A stretch of 64,000 nucleotides of DNA from Pseudomonas fulva (GCF_015680705.1 NZ_JADNYP010000007.1:62001-126000); one strand, 5' to 3'. Positions 1 to 12,789 are shown, counted from the stretch's first letter. Notes: generated from the letters alone by a model not told the origin. Translations and numbers: made by a program.

Positions 1-320
<320 letters not shown>

Positions 321-371
321 TTACAGCGGGCGCGTTGGCCAACTGCGGCAATACTTGAGTGCTTGACACCT

Positions 372-399
372 AGATGGGGTTGCCCCGGAAGATTTCAAG
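372..399 (-). promoter_or_regulatory. Sigma-32 (RpoH) heat-shock promoter of dnaK
   Basis: On the minus strand the sequence reads CTTGAAA (399-393), a 13-nt spacer, then CCCCATCT (379-372), a near-perfect match to the sigma-32 consensus. It lies about 80 bp before the dnaK ATG, and its -35 element overlaps the grpE stop codon region. dnaK can therefore be induced separately from grpE. Confidence 0.85.
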
Positions 400-949
400 C
401 CTGTTCATCGATCGAGGGTTGCGGCGCTGCCGGCGCCTTGCTGACCACCACCATGGCGGGGCGCAGCAGACGGCCGTTGAGCAGGTAGCCCTTCTGGAAC
501 ACCTTGAGCACGCTGTTGGGCTCGACCTCGGCGCTTTCTTCCATGGCCATGGCCTGGTGATGCTCGGCGTTGAACGGCTCGCCATGCGGGTCGACGGCCT
601 CGAGGTTGTAGCGCTTGAGGGTGTCGGCGAACATCTTCAGGGTCAGCTCGATGCCTTCGCGCATCGGCCTGATCGCCTCGTCATCGGCGCTGGACAGCTC
701 CAGGCCGCGCTCGAGGCTGTCGATGACCGGCAGCAGATCGCTGGCGAACTTTTCCAGGGCGAACTTGTGCGCCTTCTCGACGTCCTGCTCGGCACGGCGA
801 CGGACGTTCTGCAGGTCGGCCACGGCACGCAGGGACTGATCCTGGGCGGCTGCCAGCTGCTCCTCGAGCTGCTGCACGCGGGCGCCGAGATCCTCAGTGC
901 CAGCGGCTTCGGTGTCGAGGTTCTTTTCATCCAGTTGTTCGTCAGCCAT
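395..949 (-). CDS. grpE: Nucleotide exchange factor GrpE
   Basis: This 184-residue protein is the ADP/ATP exchange factor and thermosensor for DnaK. The ATG at 949 is chosen because AAGGAG precedes it at a normal distance and the protein then starts [12 protein letters not shown], an acidic leader typical of GrpE; the longer upstream frame has no homologous character. A long coiled coil (about residues 20-90, [16 protein letters not shown] and following) leads into the conserved C-terminal beta domain with [21 protein letters not shown]. It lies directly upstream of dnaK, in the same direction, and has its own sigma-32 promoter. Confidence 0.97.
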   Translation of the reverse strand: MADEQLDEKNLDTEAAGTEDLGARVQQLEEQLAAAQDQSLRAVADLQNVRRRAEQDVEKAHKFALEKFASDLLPVIDSLERGLELSSADDEAIRPMREGIELTLKMFADTLKRYNLEAVDPHGEPFNAEHHQAMAMEESAEVEPNSVLKVFQKGYLLNGRLLRPAMVVVSKAPAAPQPSIDEQA

Positions 950-1006
950 GGGGTTCTCCTTCGCAAATGGGGTGTGCGCGAGACGTGCTCGCCGGGTCTG
1001 GCGGAT

Positions 1007-1034
1007 ATATGGGGGCTGAAAACCCAGCTTCAAG
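1007..1034 (-). promoter_or_regulatory. Sigma-32 promoter of grpE
   Basis: The minus strand has CTTGAAG (1034-1028), a 13-nt spacer and CCCCATAT (1014-1007), the same layout as the dnaK promoter. The expected transcript start is about 50 nt before the grpE ATG. Confidence 0.82.
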
Positions 1035-1099
1035 GGCAGGCTCGCCGCCGACCCATGCATGCCTGCCGTCAGGGGGCATTGTCAGGCCCACGGCAAACA

Positions 1100-1115
1100 C
1101 TGTATAAATAAACAG
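1100..1115. promoter_or_regulatory. LexA (SOS) box upstream of recN
   Basis: The 16-mer CTGTATAAATAAACAG fits the LexA rule CTG-N10-CAG exactly. It ends 26 bp before the recN start codon, so SOS repression of recN by LexA is expected, as in other gammaproteobacteria. Confidence 0.85.
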
Positions 1116-1141
1116 ACCTGAACAAAAATCGGGAGCCGCCC

Positions 1142-2812
1142 ATGCTGGTGCACCTGTCGATCCACAACTACGCCATCGTCGAACACCTGGACCTCGAGCT
1201 CGCCCGGGGCATGAGCGTCATCACCGGCGAGACCGGTGCTGGCAAGTCGATCATGCTCGACGCGCTCGGCCTGGCATTGGGCGACCGCGCCGACAGTGGC
1301 GTGGTGCGCCCGGGCGCCGACAAGGCGGACATCCTCGCCACCTTCGACCTGGCGGACATCCCCGAAGCCCACGCCTGGCTGGCCGAGCGCGACCTCGAGC
1401 AGGACGGCCCGTGCATCCTGCGCCGCGTGATCACCGCCGAAGGGCGAAGCCGCGGCTACATCAATGGCACGCCCTGCCCGCTCGGCGATCTCAAGGCCCT
1501 GGGCGAACTGCTGATCGACATCCATAGCCAGCACGAACACCAGTCGCTGCTCAAGACCGACACCCATCGTCGCCTGCTCGACGAGTACGCTGGCGCCAGC
1601 GACCTGGCGCGCCAGGTCCAGCTGGCGGCCCAGCGCTGGCGGCAGACCCGCCAGGAGCTGGAGCGGCTGTCCAACTCCAGCGACGAACAACGGGCACGCC
1701 ACCAACTGCTGAGCTACCAGCTCGAGGAGCTGGAAAACCTCAACCTGGGCGAGAACGAGCTCGAGCAGCTGGAGCAGGAGCACAAGAACCTGACCAATGC
1801 CGAAGCCCTGTTCGGCGTATGCCGCCAGGTCATCGACCAGTGCAGCGAGAGCGACTCGGGCAACGTGCTCAGCGCTCTGACCGCCTGCCTCAACCGCCTC
1901 GGCGCCGCCGCCGACGCGCCGCGCGCCCTGGGCGAGGCAGCCAACCTGATCGCCAGCGCGCAGATCCAGGTGGAAGAAGCGGTCGGCGAGCTCAACCGCT
2001 TCCTCGATCATTTCGATGCCGACCCGATGCGCCTGCAAGCCCTGGAAGAGCGCCTCGACACCCTCTACACCCTGGCGCGCAAGCATCGCGTGCAACCGGC
2101 CGAGCTGCCCCAGCTGCAACAGCGGCTGATGGATGAGCTCGAAGGGCTCAACGCCAGCGACGAGTCGCTCGAACGCCTCGCCGAGGAGCTGGCCGCCTAT
2201 GCCAAGCATTACCAGGAAAAGGCTGCCGAACTCAGCGGCCTGCGCCAGCATGCCGCCAGCCAGCTCGCCGAAGCCGTCGAGCAGGAGATCCAGCGCCTGG
2301 GCATGCCGGGCGGACGCTTCCGCATCGCGCTCACGCCTGTCGCTGGCGACGAGCTTTCGCCAAACGGCCTGGAGCTGGTCGAACTACTGGTCAGCGCCAA
2401 CCCTGGTCAGCCGCTCAAGGGCCTGGCGAAGGTGGCATCCGGTGGCGAGCTGTCGCGGATCAGCCTGGCGATCCAGGTGATCACCGCGCAGACCTCGCGC
2501 ATCCCGACCCTGGTCTTCGACGAAGTCGACGTGGGCATCGGTGGCCCGACCGCGGAGATCGTCGGCCAGCTGCTGCGTCGCCTGGGCGAGCGCGGCCAGG
2601 TCCTGACCGTGACCCACCTGCCGCAGGTCGCGGCGCAAGGGCATCATCACCTGTTCGTGCACAAGGTTCGCCAGAGCGATACTACCCATACCGCCGTGGC
2701 CAGCCTCGGCAAGCGCGAGCGTGTCGAAGAGGTGGCGAGGATGCTCGGCGGCATCGACCTGACCAAGGAATCCCTGGCTCATGCGCGCAAGATGGTGGTG
2801 TCCGGCAAGTGA
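1142..2812 (+). CDS. recN: DNA repair protein RecN (SMC-like ATPase)
   Basis: RecN is a cohesin-like ATPase that handles double-strand breaks during recombinational repair. The 556-residue length is usual. The N-terminal half-ATPase has Walker A GETGAGKS near residue 29; a central coiled-coil region follows (about 150-370, rich in Leu/Glu/Gln); the C-terminal half has the signature KVASGGELSRI and Walker B LVFDEVDVGIGG. The start ATG follows GGGAG. A LexA box lies just upstream, so the gene should be SOS-induced. It is divergent from grpE and convergent with fur, with a strong hairpin between recN and fur. Confidence 0.97.
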   Translation: MLVHLSIHNYAIVEHLDLELARGMSVITGETGAGKSIMLDALGLALGDRADSGVVRPGADKADILATFDLADIPEAHAWLAERDLEQDGPCILRRVITAEGRSRGYINGTPCPLGDLKALGELLIDIHSQHEHQSLLKTDTHRRLLDEYAGASDLARQVQLAAQRWRQTRQELERLSNSSDEQRARHQLLSYQLEELENLNLGENELEQLEQEHKNLTNAEALFGVCRQVIDQCSESDSGNVLSALTACLNRLGAAADAPRALGEAANLIASAQIQVEEAVGELNRFLDHFDADPMRLQALEERLDTLYTLARKHRVQPAELPQLQQRLMDELEGLNASDESLERLAEELAAYAKHYQEKAAELSGLRQHAASQLAEAVEQEIQRLGMPGGRFRIALTPVAGDELSPNGLELVELLVSANPGQPLKGLAKVASGGELSRISLAIQVITAQTSRIPTLVFDEVDVGIGGPTAEIVGQLLRRLGERGQVLTVTHLPQVAAQGHHHLFVHKVRQSDTTHTAVASLGKRERVEEVARMLGGIDLTKESLAHARKMVVSGK

Positions 2813-2907
2813 GGGCATGCGCGGGCAGCGCTTCCTTATATGGTGCGTTGCCGGGGCGCCGGTTACCGCATGACGGGCTTCACGGCCCCAGGCTTCAAGC
2901 CGCAGGC

Positions 2908-2940
2908 ACAAGAAAGGCGACCCCAGGTCGCCTTTCTTGT
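2908..2940. terminator. Bidirectional terminator between recN and fur
   Basis: A perfect 15-bp inverted repeat (2908-2922 and 2926-2940) with a 3-nt loop. The A-rich and T-rich outer flanks of the stem provide a U tract in both directions, so it can end both convergent genes. Confidence 0.85.
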
Positions 2941-2960
2941 GTCAGTGACGATCGAAACCG

Positions 2961-3365
2961 TTACTTCTTCTTGCGTACATACAGCACGAGATTGTGATCG
3001 ACCAGTTCGTAGCCGTGCTCGGCGACGATTTCCTTCTGGCGCTTTTCGATCTCGGTATCGACGAATTCGATGACTTCGCCGGAATCCACGTTGACCATAT
3101 GGTCGTGATGGCCGCTGTCGGCCAGTTCGAACACGGCGTGACCGCCGTCGAAGTTGTGGCGAACCACCAGACCCGCGGCTTCGAACTGGGTCAGTACACG
3201 GTAGACGGTTGCCAGACCGACGTCCTCGCCAGCTTCCATCAGTGCCTTGTAGACATCTTCCGCGCTCATGTGGCGCTGCTCGGCCGAGTCGAGCATCTGG
3301 AGGATCTTCACTCGAGGCAGGGTTACCTTGAGACCCGCTTTGCGTAATTCGCTATTTTCAACCAT
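2961..3365 (-). CDS. fur: Ferric uptake regulator Fur
   Basis: This 134-residue DNA-binding repressor uses Fe2+ as co-repressor and is the master regulator of iron genes, including the siderophore cluster later in this window. The start is ATG at 3365, giving MVENSELRKAGLKVTLPR, the standard Pseudomonas Fur N terminus; the longer frame upstream is not used in the family. The winged helix covers about residues 1-80 (SAEDVYKALMEAGEDVGLATVYR), followed by the metal and dimerisation region with the His-rich SGHHDHMVN. It is divergent from bamE. Confidence 0.97.
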   Translation of the reverse strand: MVENSELRKAGLKVTLPRVKILQMLDSAEQRHMSAEDVYKALMEAGEDVGLATVYRVLTQFEAAGLVVRHNFDGGHAVFELADSGHHDHMVNVDSGEVIEFVDTEIEKRQKEIVAEHGYELVDHNLVLYVRKKK

Positions 3366-3462
3366 GGTCAGCTTTCTCGCCGATGCTGCTTCGCAGCTTC
3401 TCTTAATACGGGTATGATCGGGGTTTACGTTGTCCAGCCAAGATAGTGGAAGTCGCCCACCG

Positions 3463-3984
3463 ATGCAAAACACCAAGCTCTTGCTAACCAGCCTCACCTT
3501 CGTGGGACTGCTCGCACTCGCCGGTTGCTCGTTTCCCGGGGTTTACAAAATCGACATCCAGCAGGGCAATGTCGTCACGCAAGACATGATAGACCAATTG
3601 CGTCCCGGAATGACCCGTCGCCAAGTACGGTTTATCATGGGCAACCCCTTGTTGCAGGACACGTTCAACACCAATCGCTGGGATTACCTCTACAGCCTCC
3701 AGCCTGGTGGCGGCCAGCGCCAGCAAGAACGCGTCAGCGTGTTCTTCAATGACAGCGACCAGCTGGTCAGCCTCTCTGGCGACTTCATGCCGGGCGTGAG
3801 TCGTGATCAGGAAATCCTCGGCGGCAGCGGCGACACCACCGTCAGCCCTGAAGCCCAACCAGGCCAGCAGCCTGCCGAGCAACCGGCCCAGCCTGGCTCG
3901 CTGGAAGAGTCGATCCAGCGCGAAATCGACACCATCGAGACCACCCCGGTGCCGACACCGGCGCCGCTGGAAACCTCGCCTTGA
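3463..3984 (+). CDS. bamE: Outer-membrane assembly lipoprotein BamE (OmlA/SmpA)
   Basis: BamE is a lipoprotein subunit of the BAM complex that inserts beta-barrel proteins in the outer membrane. The ATG at 3463 gives a signal peptide ending in the lipobox LAGC (Cys about residue 23). The SmpA/OmlA domain follows, with [28 protein letters not shown] and the conserved NRWDYLY. The last 50 or so residues are rich in Pro, Gln, Glu and Thr, a low-complexity tail seen in pseudomonad OmlA proteins. It is divergent from fur, the classic fur-omlA arrangement of the genus. Confidence 0.95.
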   Translation: MQNTKLLLTSLTFVGLLALAGCSFPGVYKIDIQQGNVVTQDMIDQLRPGMTRRQVRFIMGNPLLQDTFNTNRWDYLYSLQPGGGQRQQERVSVFFNDSDQLVSLSGDFMPGVSRDQEILGGSGDTTVSPEAQPGQQPAEQPAQPGSLEESIQREIDTIETTPVPTPAPLETSP

Positions 3985-4256
3985 CTCGAATGTCTTCCAG
4001 AAGCGTTGGGGCCGTGCCTCCAACGCTCTCGGTGGACTTCAGGGCCTGGAGGTAAGAGCGGCCGCCGTGCCGCGATGGGGCTGCAAAGCAGCTCCGGGGT
4101 CTCGAAATCGTCACTGACTGTCGAAGGTACCCGACGCCGCTGCGCGCCCTGTCGCGGCATTGCGGCCGCTCCAGTTCGCGACCGTGCTTTCGACACCACC
4201 GGTGGGGGCAAGGTGTGGGAGCGGTCGCTGCCGGAACACCCAGCGGCTCCTACTTC
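3985..4256. repeat. Intergenic region with REP-like palindromic repeat
   Basis: No gene is seen between the converging ends of bamE and ratA. The stretch near 4055-4120 contains a short hairpin (GCTGC-AAA-GCAGC, 4080-4092) inside GC-rich sequence of the kind found in P. putida-type REP elements. A second GC-rich stretch follows at about 4135-4250. Confidence 0.45.
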
Positions 4257-4691
4257 TCACCCATACAGCTGCTTGGCCCGCTGGCAGAATGCATCGACCA
4301 GGGTATTGGCGGCCTGGTTGAACAACGGCCCCAGCGTCGCGCGCACCAGCGACCCGGCATAGTCGAAAGACATGTCCAGACTGATCTTGCAGGCCTTGTC
4401 CCCCAGCGGCTTGAAGATCCACAGGCCATGCAGCTGAGTGAACGGCCCCTCCTCCAGGTTCATCTCGATCGACCGCCCCGGCACCAACGTGTTGCGGGTC
4501 ATGAACTGCTGGCTGAGGCCGCCCTTGGCCACTTCCAGACTGGCGCGCATGTGGGTCTCGCTCGCCTCGAGCACGGTCGATGCCGAACACCAGGGCAGGA
4601 ACTTCGGGTAGCTGGCCACATCATTGACCAGATCGTAGAGCGCCTGGGCAGGATAAGGCAGCAGGGCAGAGCGTTGGATATGGGTAGTCAA
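4257..4691 (-). CDS. ratA: START-domain protein RatA (coenzyme Q-binding / ribosome association toxin family)
   Basis: A 144-residue single-domain protein of the polyketide cyclase/START family (COQ10-like). In E. coli RatA is reported to act on 50S subunits; relatives bind ubiquinone. Residues such as MTTHIQRSALLPYPAQALYDLVNDVASYPKFLPWC and the C-terminal FNQAANTLVDAFCQRA are diagnostic. The start is taken as TTG at 4691 (TTG-ACT-ACC-CAT), since homologues start exactly there and no ATG is available nearby. It is divergent from smpB, the usual arrangement. A ratB/rnfH partner gene, which often overlaps the 3' end, is not visible here. Confidence 0.9.
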   Translation of the reverse strand: MTTHIQRSALLPYPAQALYDLVNDVASYPKFLPWCSASTVLEASETHMRASLEVAKGGLSQQFMTRNTLVPGRSIEMNLEEGPFTQLHGLWIFKPLGDKACKISLDMSFDYAGSLVRATLGPLFNQAANTLVDAFCQRAKQLYG

Positions 4692-4815
4692 GGCGTCACT
4701 TCCAAAGCTTGGGCGGCAGCGCCTCGCGGCGCATCGGGAACCTGTCCCGATCGACGAGACAGGTCCTGCATTGTCCGGGATTCGTCCTACAGGCTCAAGC
4801 ATGCAGAAATCCCGT

Positions 4816-4844
4816 AGCCGACAAGCCGAACGGCTGCTTATAAT
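4816..4844 (+). promoter_or_regulatory. Promoter of smpB with consensus -10
   Basis: A perfect TATAAT at 4839-4844 is preceded at about 17 nt by a weak -35 (GCCGAC). The predicted transcript start is at about 4850-4852, only 2-4 nt before the smpB ATG. Confidence 0.6.
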
Positions 4845-4853
4845 GCCGTCCCT

Positions 4854-5336
4854 ATGGCTAAGCAAAAGAAACATCCGACCGGGACCATCGCGCAGAACAA
4901 GAAAGCGCGACACGATTACTTCATCGAGCACAAGTTCGAGGCCGGACTGGTCCTGTCCGGTTGGGAAGTAAAGAGCCTGCGGGCCGGCAAGGCGCACCTG
5001 ACCGACAGCTACGTGCTGCTCAAGGATGGCGAAGCCTGGCTGTTCGGCAGCCACATCACCCCGCTGACCACCGCCAGCACCCACGTCATCGCCGACCCCA
5101 CGCGCACCCGCAAGCTGCTGCTCAACAAGCGCGAGCTCGAACGCGTCGAAGCGTCGGTCGCGCAGAAGGGCTACACCTGCGTGGCGTTGTCGCTGTACTG
5201 GAGCAAGCACCTGATCAAGTGCGAGATCGCGCTCGGCAAGGGCAAGAAGGAGTTCGACAAGCGCGATACCCAGCGCGAGCGCGACTCCAACCGCGAGATC
5301 CAGCGGGCGGTACGCAACAAGGGCAAGGACGAGTAG
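4854..5336 (+). CDS. smpB: SsrA-binding protein SmpB
   Basis: SmpB binds tmRNA and delivers it to stalled ribosomes in trans-translation. The protein has 160 residues, as usual. It starts [24 protein letters not shown] and contains [24 protein letters not shown], the oligonucleotide-binding barrel. The basic C-terminal tail ([30 protein letters not shown]) is the part that mimics the mRNA/codon interaction in the ribosome. No Shine-Dalgarno sequence is visible and the -10 box ends only 9 nt before the ATG. Its RNA partner ssrA lies 7.5 kb downstream. Confidence 0.97.
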   Translation: MAKQKKHPTGTIAQNKKARHDYFIEHKFEAGLVLSGWEVKSLRAGKAHLTDSYVLLKDGEAWLFGSHITPLTTASTHVIADPTRTRKLLLNKRELERVEASVAQKGYTCVALSLYWSKHLIKCEIALGKGKKEFDKRDTQRERDSNREIQRAVRNKGKDE

Positions 5337-5417
5337 CCGCTCGCCCCGCCTGGCCACGTCACCGGCCCACACGGGCATCGGCGACGCGGCCTGGGCATGC
5401 ACCTGACGAAGCGGCGT

Positions 5418-6188
5418 CTAGTGGCCGCTGCGGCGCTCGGCCCGGGCGACCCGCTGCGCTTGCTGCTGGGCCTCCTCCAGCACCTCCTGCACGTACAGGA
5501 TATGCCGGCTCGACACTTGCCGAGCATCATCGGCGCGCCCCTCGACAATCGCCTGGTAGAGCTGCCGATGCTGGCTGATCAGCATGTCGCGGGTTTCGCT
5601 GCGCTGCTGGTACATGCCGCCGATGTTGGTCACCACGTTACGCTTGAGCAAGTCGAACAGCCCGCGGATGGTGTGCAGCAGCACGGCATTGTGGCTGGCT
5701 TCGGCGATGGCCAGGTGAAAGCGCGCGTCGGCGGCGCCCTCTTCGGCACGGCTGACTTCATCGGCGCGTGAATAGCAGTCCTGCAGCGCATCGAAGGCCG
5801 CCTTGAGCCGTGCCCGGTCAGGCTCGGTAGCCCGCTGGGCGGCATAGTAGGCGCACGAAGCCTCGAGGGTATGGCGAAACTCGAGCAGGTCTCGCTGGGC
5901 ATCGCCGCTGCGCTCGAGCAGTTGCAGCAAAGGATCGCTGAAGGTCGAGCCCAGCGCCTCGGCGACATAGTTGCCGCCGCCCTGGCGACTGACCAGCAGC
6001 CCCTTGGCCACGAGTTTCTGGATCGCCTCGCGCAACGAGGGACGGGATACGCCGAACTGCTCGGCCAGGACCCGCTCGGCCGGCAGTCGCTGGCCCGAGG
6101 TCAAGGTGCCTTCGAGAATCATTCCCTCGAGCCGCTCGACGATATCGTCGGACAGGCGCCGTTGACGGACCTGATCAAAAACCATCAT
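5418..6188 (-). CDS. lldR: L-lactate utilisation repressor LldR (GntR/FadR family)
   Basis: A 256-residue transcription regulator with an N-terminal winged helix (about residues 10-75, PAERVLAEQFGVSRPSLREAIQKL) and a C-terminal all-helical FCD effector domain with metal-binding His residues (RFHLAIAEASHN). In pseudomonads this protein represses lldPD-dld, and lactate relieves repression. It is divergent from lldP, with a perfect operator between them. Two in-frame ATG codons lie at 6188 and 6185; either could be used. Confidence 0.93.
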   Translation of the reverse strand: MMVFDQVRQRRLSDDIVERLEGMILEGTLTSGQRLPAERVLAEQFGVSRPSLREAIQKLVAKGLLVSRQGGGNYVAEALGSTFSDPLLQLLERSGDAQRDLLEFRHTLEASCAYYAAQRATEPDRARLKAAFDALQDCYSRADEVSRAEEGAADARFHLAIAEASHNAVLLHTIRGLFDLLKRNVVTNIGGMYQQRSETRDMLISQHRQLYQAIVEGRADDARQVSSRHILYVQEVLEEAQQQAQRVARAERRSGH

Positions 6189-6373
6189 TCACTCTCCACA
6201 ACCCGCCCGTGTGCGGGGCGCCTATTCTCGCTCATCCATGGGCGACCGACACTTGCCAGTCGCTGCTTTTTGCAACGGTCCAGAGTTCCATCGACCGGTC
6301 TGCGACCAAAGTCACGAACGAGACAAATTGACACACCAGAGGCCGGGTTTTAACCTAGCGTTCAGACATTGTA

Positions 6374-6390
6374 AATTGGTCTTACCAATT
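6374..6390. promoter_or_regulatory. LldR operator
   Basis: The 17-bp palindrome AATTGGT-CTT-ACCAATT matches the ATTGGT-N3-ACCAAT sites bound by LldR/PdhR-type GntR regulators. It is 45 bp before the lldP start, inside the lldR-lldP divergent promoter region. Confidence 0.85.
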
Positions 6391-6435
6391 AGCCAATGCC
6401 AGCGCCTGACCAACAACAACTAGGGGCCACCCCGT

Positions 6436-8103
6436 ATGCAAACCTGGCAACAACTTTATTCGCCACTTGGCAGCCTGGGCCTGTCCGCGCTAGCCGCCGT
6501 CATACCGATCGTGTTCTTCTTCCTGGCCCTGGCGGTGTTTCGCCTCAAGGGTCACGTAGCAGGCAGCATCACCTTGGCACTGTCGATCCTGGTGGCGATC
6601 TTCGCCTTCCAGATGCCCGCCGACATGGCCCTGGCCGCGGCCGGCTATGGCTTTGCCTACGGCCTGTGGCCGATCGCCTGGATCATCGTCGCCGCCGTGT
6701 TCCTCTACAAGCTGACCGTCAAGAGCGGCCAGTTCGAGGTGATCCGCAGCTCGGTGCTATCGATCACCGACGACCAGCGCCTGCAGGTCCTGCTGATCGG
6801 CTTCTGCTTCGGTGCCTTCCTCGAAGGCGCGGCCGGCTTTGGCGCGCCAGTGGCGATCACCGCTGCCCTGCTGGTCGGCCTCGGCTTCAACCCGCTGTAC
6901 GCCGCCGGCCTGTGCTTGATCGCCAACACCGCGCCGGTGGCCTTCGGCGCCCTCGGCATCCCGATCATCGTCGCCGGCCAGGTGACCGGCATCGACGCCT
7001 TCCACATCGGCGCCATGACTGGCCGCCAGCTGCCACTGCTGTCGCTGTTCGTGCCGTTCTGGCTGGTGTTCATGATGGATGGCGTGCGCGGCGTGAAGGA
7101 AACCTGGCCCGCCGCGCTGGTGGCCGGCCTGAGTTTCGCCGTGACCCAGTACTTCACTTCCAACTTCATCGGCCCGGAGCTGCCGGACATCACCTCGGCC
7201 CTGGCCAGCCTGATTGCCCTGACCCTGTTCCTCAAGGTCTGGCAGCCCAAGCGCTCGTTCGCCGGCGCCCCGGGCAGCATCGGCGCGGCCGTGGCCAACG
7301 GTGGCGGCAGCCAGCCTTCGCCCTACAGCCTGGGCGAGATCTTCAAGGCCTGGTCGCCGTTCCTGATCCTCACCGTGCTGGTCACCATCTGGACCCTCAA
7401 GCCGTTCAAGGCGGCCTTCGCCGCGGGTGGCTCGATGTACAGCTGGGTGTTCAATTTCGCCGTGCCGCACCTTGACCAGTTGGTGATCAAGAGCGCACCG
7501 ATCGTGGCCACCCCGACGGCGATCCCGGCGGTGTTCAAGCTCGACCCGATTTCGGCCACCGGCACCGCGATCTTCCTCTCGGCGCTGTTGTCGATGCTGG
7601 TGTTGAAGATCAACTTCAAGACTGGTCTGACCACTTTCAAGGAAACCCTGTACGAGCTGCGCTGGCCGATCCTGTCAATCGGCATGGTGCTGGCCTTCGC
7701 CTTCGTCACCAACTATTCGGGCATGTCCTCGACCATGGCCCTGGTTCTGGCTGGCACCGGCGCGGCGTTCCCGTTCTTCTCGCCGTTCCTCGGCTGGCTG
7801 GGCGTGTTCCTGACCGGCTCGGACACGTCGTCCAACGCCCTGTTCAGCTCGCTGCAGGCCACTACCGCGCACCAGATCGGGGTCAACGACACTCTGCTGG
7901 TGGCGGCCAACACCAGCGGCGGCGTGACCGGCAAGATGATTTCCCCGCAATCGATCGCCGTGGCCTGCGCCGCCACCGGCCTGGTCGGCAAGGAATCGGA
8001 CCTGTTCCGCTTCACGCTCAAGCACAGTCTGTTCTTCGCCACCATCGTCGGCCTGATCACCCTGGTTCAGGCCTACTGGCTGACCGGCATGCTGGTCCAC
8101 TAG
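6436..8103 (+). CDS. lldP: L-lactate permease LldP
   Basis: A 555-residue inner-membrane lactate/proton symporter of the LctP family. Twelve or more hydrophobic segments run through the whole length. Family sequences are obvious: [30 protein letters not shown] near residue 125 and [19 protein letters not shown] near 455. It is the first gene of the lld operon, behind the LldR operator, and brings in the substrate oxidised by the next two enzymes. Confidence 0.97.
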   Translation: MQTWQQLYSPLGSLGLSALAAVIPIVFFFLALAVFRLKGHVAGSITLALSILVAIFAFQMPADMALAAAGYGFAYGLWPIAWIIVAAVFLYKLTVKSGQFEVIRSSVLSITDDQRLQVLLIGFCFGAFLEGAAGFGAPVAITAALLVGLGFNPLYAAGLCLIANTAPVAFGALGIPIIVAGQVTGIDAFHIGAMTGRQLPLLSLFVPFWLVFMMDGVRGVKETWPAALVAGLSFAVTQYFTSNFIGPELPDITSALASLIALTLFLKVWQPKRSFAGAPGSIGAAVANGGGSQPSPYSLGEIFKAWSPFLILTVLVTIWTLKPFKAAFAAGGSMYSWVFNFAVPHLDQLVIKSAPIVATPTAIPAVFKLDPISATGTAIFLSALLSMLVLKINFKTGLTTFKETLYELRWPILSIGMVLAFAFVTNYSGMSSTMALVLAGTGAAFPFFSPFLGWLGVFLTGSDTSSNALFSSLQATTAHQIGVNDTLLVAANTSGGVTGKMISPQSIAVACAATGLVGKESDLFRFTLKHSLFFATIVGLITLVQAYWLTGMLVH

Positions 8104-8171
8104 CGTGACAGGAGCCGGGTGCGCCACGCCGCGCCCGGCAGCCGTCCTATCCACCTACGCTGCGAGATCCC

Positions 8172-9317
8172 ATGATCATATCCGCCTCGACCGACTACCG
8201 CGCAGCAGCCCAACGCAAGCTGCCGCCGTTCCTGTTCCACTATGCCGACGGCGGCGCCTACGCCGAGTACACCCTGCGCCGCAACGTCGAAGACCTGGCC
8301 AGCATCGCCCTGCGCCAGCGCGTCCTGAAGAACATGTCCGAGCTCAGCCTGCAGACCGAACTGTTCGGCGAGACGTTGAGCATGCCGGTGGCGCTGGCCC
8401 CGGTCGGCCTGACCGGCATGTACGCCCGCCGCGGTGAAGTGCAGGCAGCACGCGCGGCCGCGGCCAAGGGCATCCCGTTCACCTTGTCGACGGTCTCGGT
8501 GTGCCCGATCGAGGAAGTCGCCCCGTCCATCGACCGCCCCATGTGGTTCCAGCTGTACGTGCTCAAGGACCGTGGTTTCATGCGCAACGCCCTGGAGCGG
8601 GCCAAGGCCGCTGGCGTACGCACCCTGGTGTTCACGGTCGACATGCCGGTCCCGGGCGCCCGCTACCGTGACGCCCACTCGGGCATGAGCGGCGTCAAGG
8701 GGCCGATGCGCCGCGTATTGCAGGCGATCACCCACCCGCGCTGGGCGCTGGACGTCGGCCTGCGTGGCCGCCCGCACGACCTGGGCAACATTTCCACCTA
8801 CCGTGGCAACCCGACCGGCCTGGCCGACTACATCGGCTGGCTGGGCGCCAACTTCGACCCGTCGATTTCCTGGAAGGACCTGGAGTGGATCCGCGACTTC
8901 TGGGACGGCCCGATGCTGATCAAGGGCATCCTCGATGCCGACGACGCGCGCGATGCGGTCAGGTTCGGCGCCGACGGCATCGTCGTCTCCAACCACGGCG
9001 GTCGCCAGCTCGATGGCGTGCTGTCCAGCGCCCGCGCTTTGCCGGCGATCGCCGATGCGGTCAAGGGCGAGCTGAAGATCCTCGCCGACTCGGGCGTGCG
9101 CAGTGGCCTGGACGTGGTGCGCATGATCGCCCTCGGCGCCGACAGCGTGCTGATCGGCCGCGCCTTCATCTACGCCCTGGCCACCCACGGCGAAGCCGGG
9201 GTGAGGAACCTGCTCGAGCTGTTCGACAAGGAAATGCGTGTGGCCATGGTGCTGACCGGCGCCAAATCCATCAGCGAGATCACCCCCGATTCGCTGGTGC
9301 GCGAACTGGGCGTCTGA
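8172..9317 (+). CDS. lldD: L-lactate dehydrogenase (cytochrome, FMN-dependent) LldD
   Basis: A 381-residue FMN enzyme, peripheral to the inner membrane, that oxidises L-lactate to pyruvate and passes electrons to the respiratory chain. It starts [28 protein letters not shown] and has the flavin-site motif [10 protein letters not shown] with the catalytic His near residue 275, then [20 protein letters not shown] in the TIM barrel. It lies 68 bp after lldP in the same operon. Confidence 0.97.
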   Translation: MIISASTDYRAAAQRKLPPFLFHYADGGAYAEYTLRRNVEDLASIALRQRVLKNMSELSLQTELFGETLSMPVALAPVGLTGMYARRGEVQAARAAAAKGIPFTLSTVSVCPIEEVAPSIDRPMWFQLYVLKDRGFMRNALERAKAAGVRTLVFTVDMPVPGARYRDAHSGMSGVKGPMRRVLQAITHPRWALDVGLRGRPHDLGNISTYRGNPTGLADYIGWLGANFDPSISWKDLEWIRDFWDGPMLIKGILDADDARDAVRFGADGIVVSNHGGRQLDGVLSSARALPAIADAVKGELKILADSGVRSGLDVVRMIALGADSVLIGRAFIYALATHGEAGVRNLLELFDKEMRVAMVLTGAKSISEITPDSLVRELGV

Positions 9318-9394
9318 ACGCGCCCGCACGAAACACCGCCTGATTGACCGGGGCACGCGTCGCGCCAGACGGCGCGGCCCCGGGAGGAGACTGC

Positions 9395-12223
<2,829 letters not shown>

Positions 12224-12250
12224 ACCGCTGCGCTGCCTGCAACGCACCAA

Positions 12251-12290
12251 GGGCCGGTCGCCGCGCTTTGCGCGCGGGGATCGGGCCTGA
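12251..12290 (+). terminator. Possible hairpin after the lld operon
   Basis: A GC-rich hairpin (CGCGC-TTT-GCGCG, 12262-12274) follows the dld stop. No T tract follows, so it may be a REP-like palindrome instead of an intrinsic terminator. Confidence 0.3.
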
Positions 12291-12441
12291 ACAAGCGCAA
12301 CTTTGATTCGAAATATTGCCGACTCCCTGGAACGGCGCTTCCAGGGCACGGCTTGCTCCTGTCCGATTGAACCCTCGTCGAGGCCGCGCAGTCCATCCTG
12401 TAGGCCCACCTTCCGAGGCCTTCACCCTCAAGGAGACACCC

Positions 12442-12738
12442 ATGAAAGGTACTGCGCTTTCAGCTCTGTTCGCCGCAGCCACGCTGCTGGCTTCGCCGGT
12501 GTTCGCGGCCGAGGACCTGTGCGAGATCAACCTGCAGAAGATCAACGACATGAAGGTCACCCAGACCGCCACCACCGCAGGCGACGCAGCCACCGGCGGG
12601 CCTGGCGCCAACATCGACGAGCAAGTCCAGAAAGCCCAGCAAGCCAAGGCTTCGGGCAACACTGAGGACTGCATCTCGATCACCGGCAAGATCCTGCAAG
12701 ACCTGGAAAACCGCGAGAAAGGCAGCAACGGGCGTTGA
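12442..12738 (+). CDS. Small secreted protein of unknown function
   Basis: A 98-residue protein with a good AAGGAG site. A Sec signal peptide covers residues 1-23 (MKGTALSALFAAATLLASPVFA, cleavage before AED). The mature part of about 75 residues is acidic and helical and has two Cys residues (in DLCEINLQK and EDCISITGK) that could form a disulphide. It has the look of a conserved Pseudomonas periplasmic protein, but I do not recognise a function. It sits between the lactate operon and ssrA and is probably its own unit. Confidence 0.8.
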   Translation: MKGTALSALFAAATLLASPVFAAEDLCEINLQKINDMKVTQTATTAGDAATGGPGANIDEQVQKAQQAKASGNTEDCISITGKILQDLENREKGSNGR

Positions 12739-12789
12739 GTGCCAAGCGCGGGCGACAGGCCAGCAGTCGACGTCGCCCGCCCGATGGCG

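Noticed and set aside
395..1111. Long open frames on the plus strand over grpE and other core genes
   Set aside because: High-GC codon bias opens antisense frames; they lack ribosome sites and family character, and the minus-strand proteins are certain.
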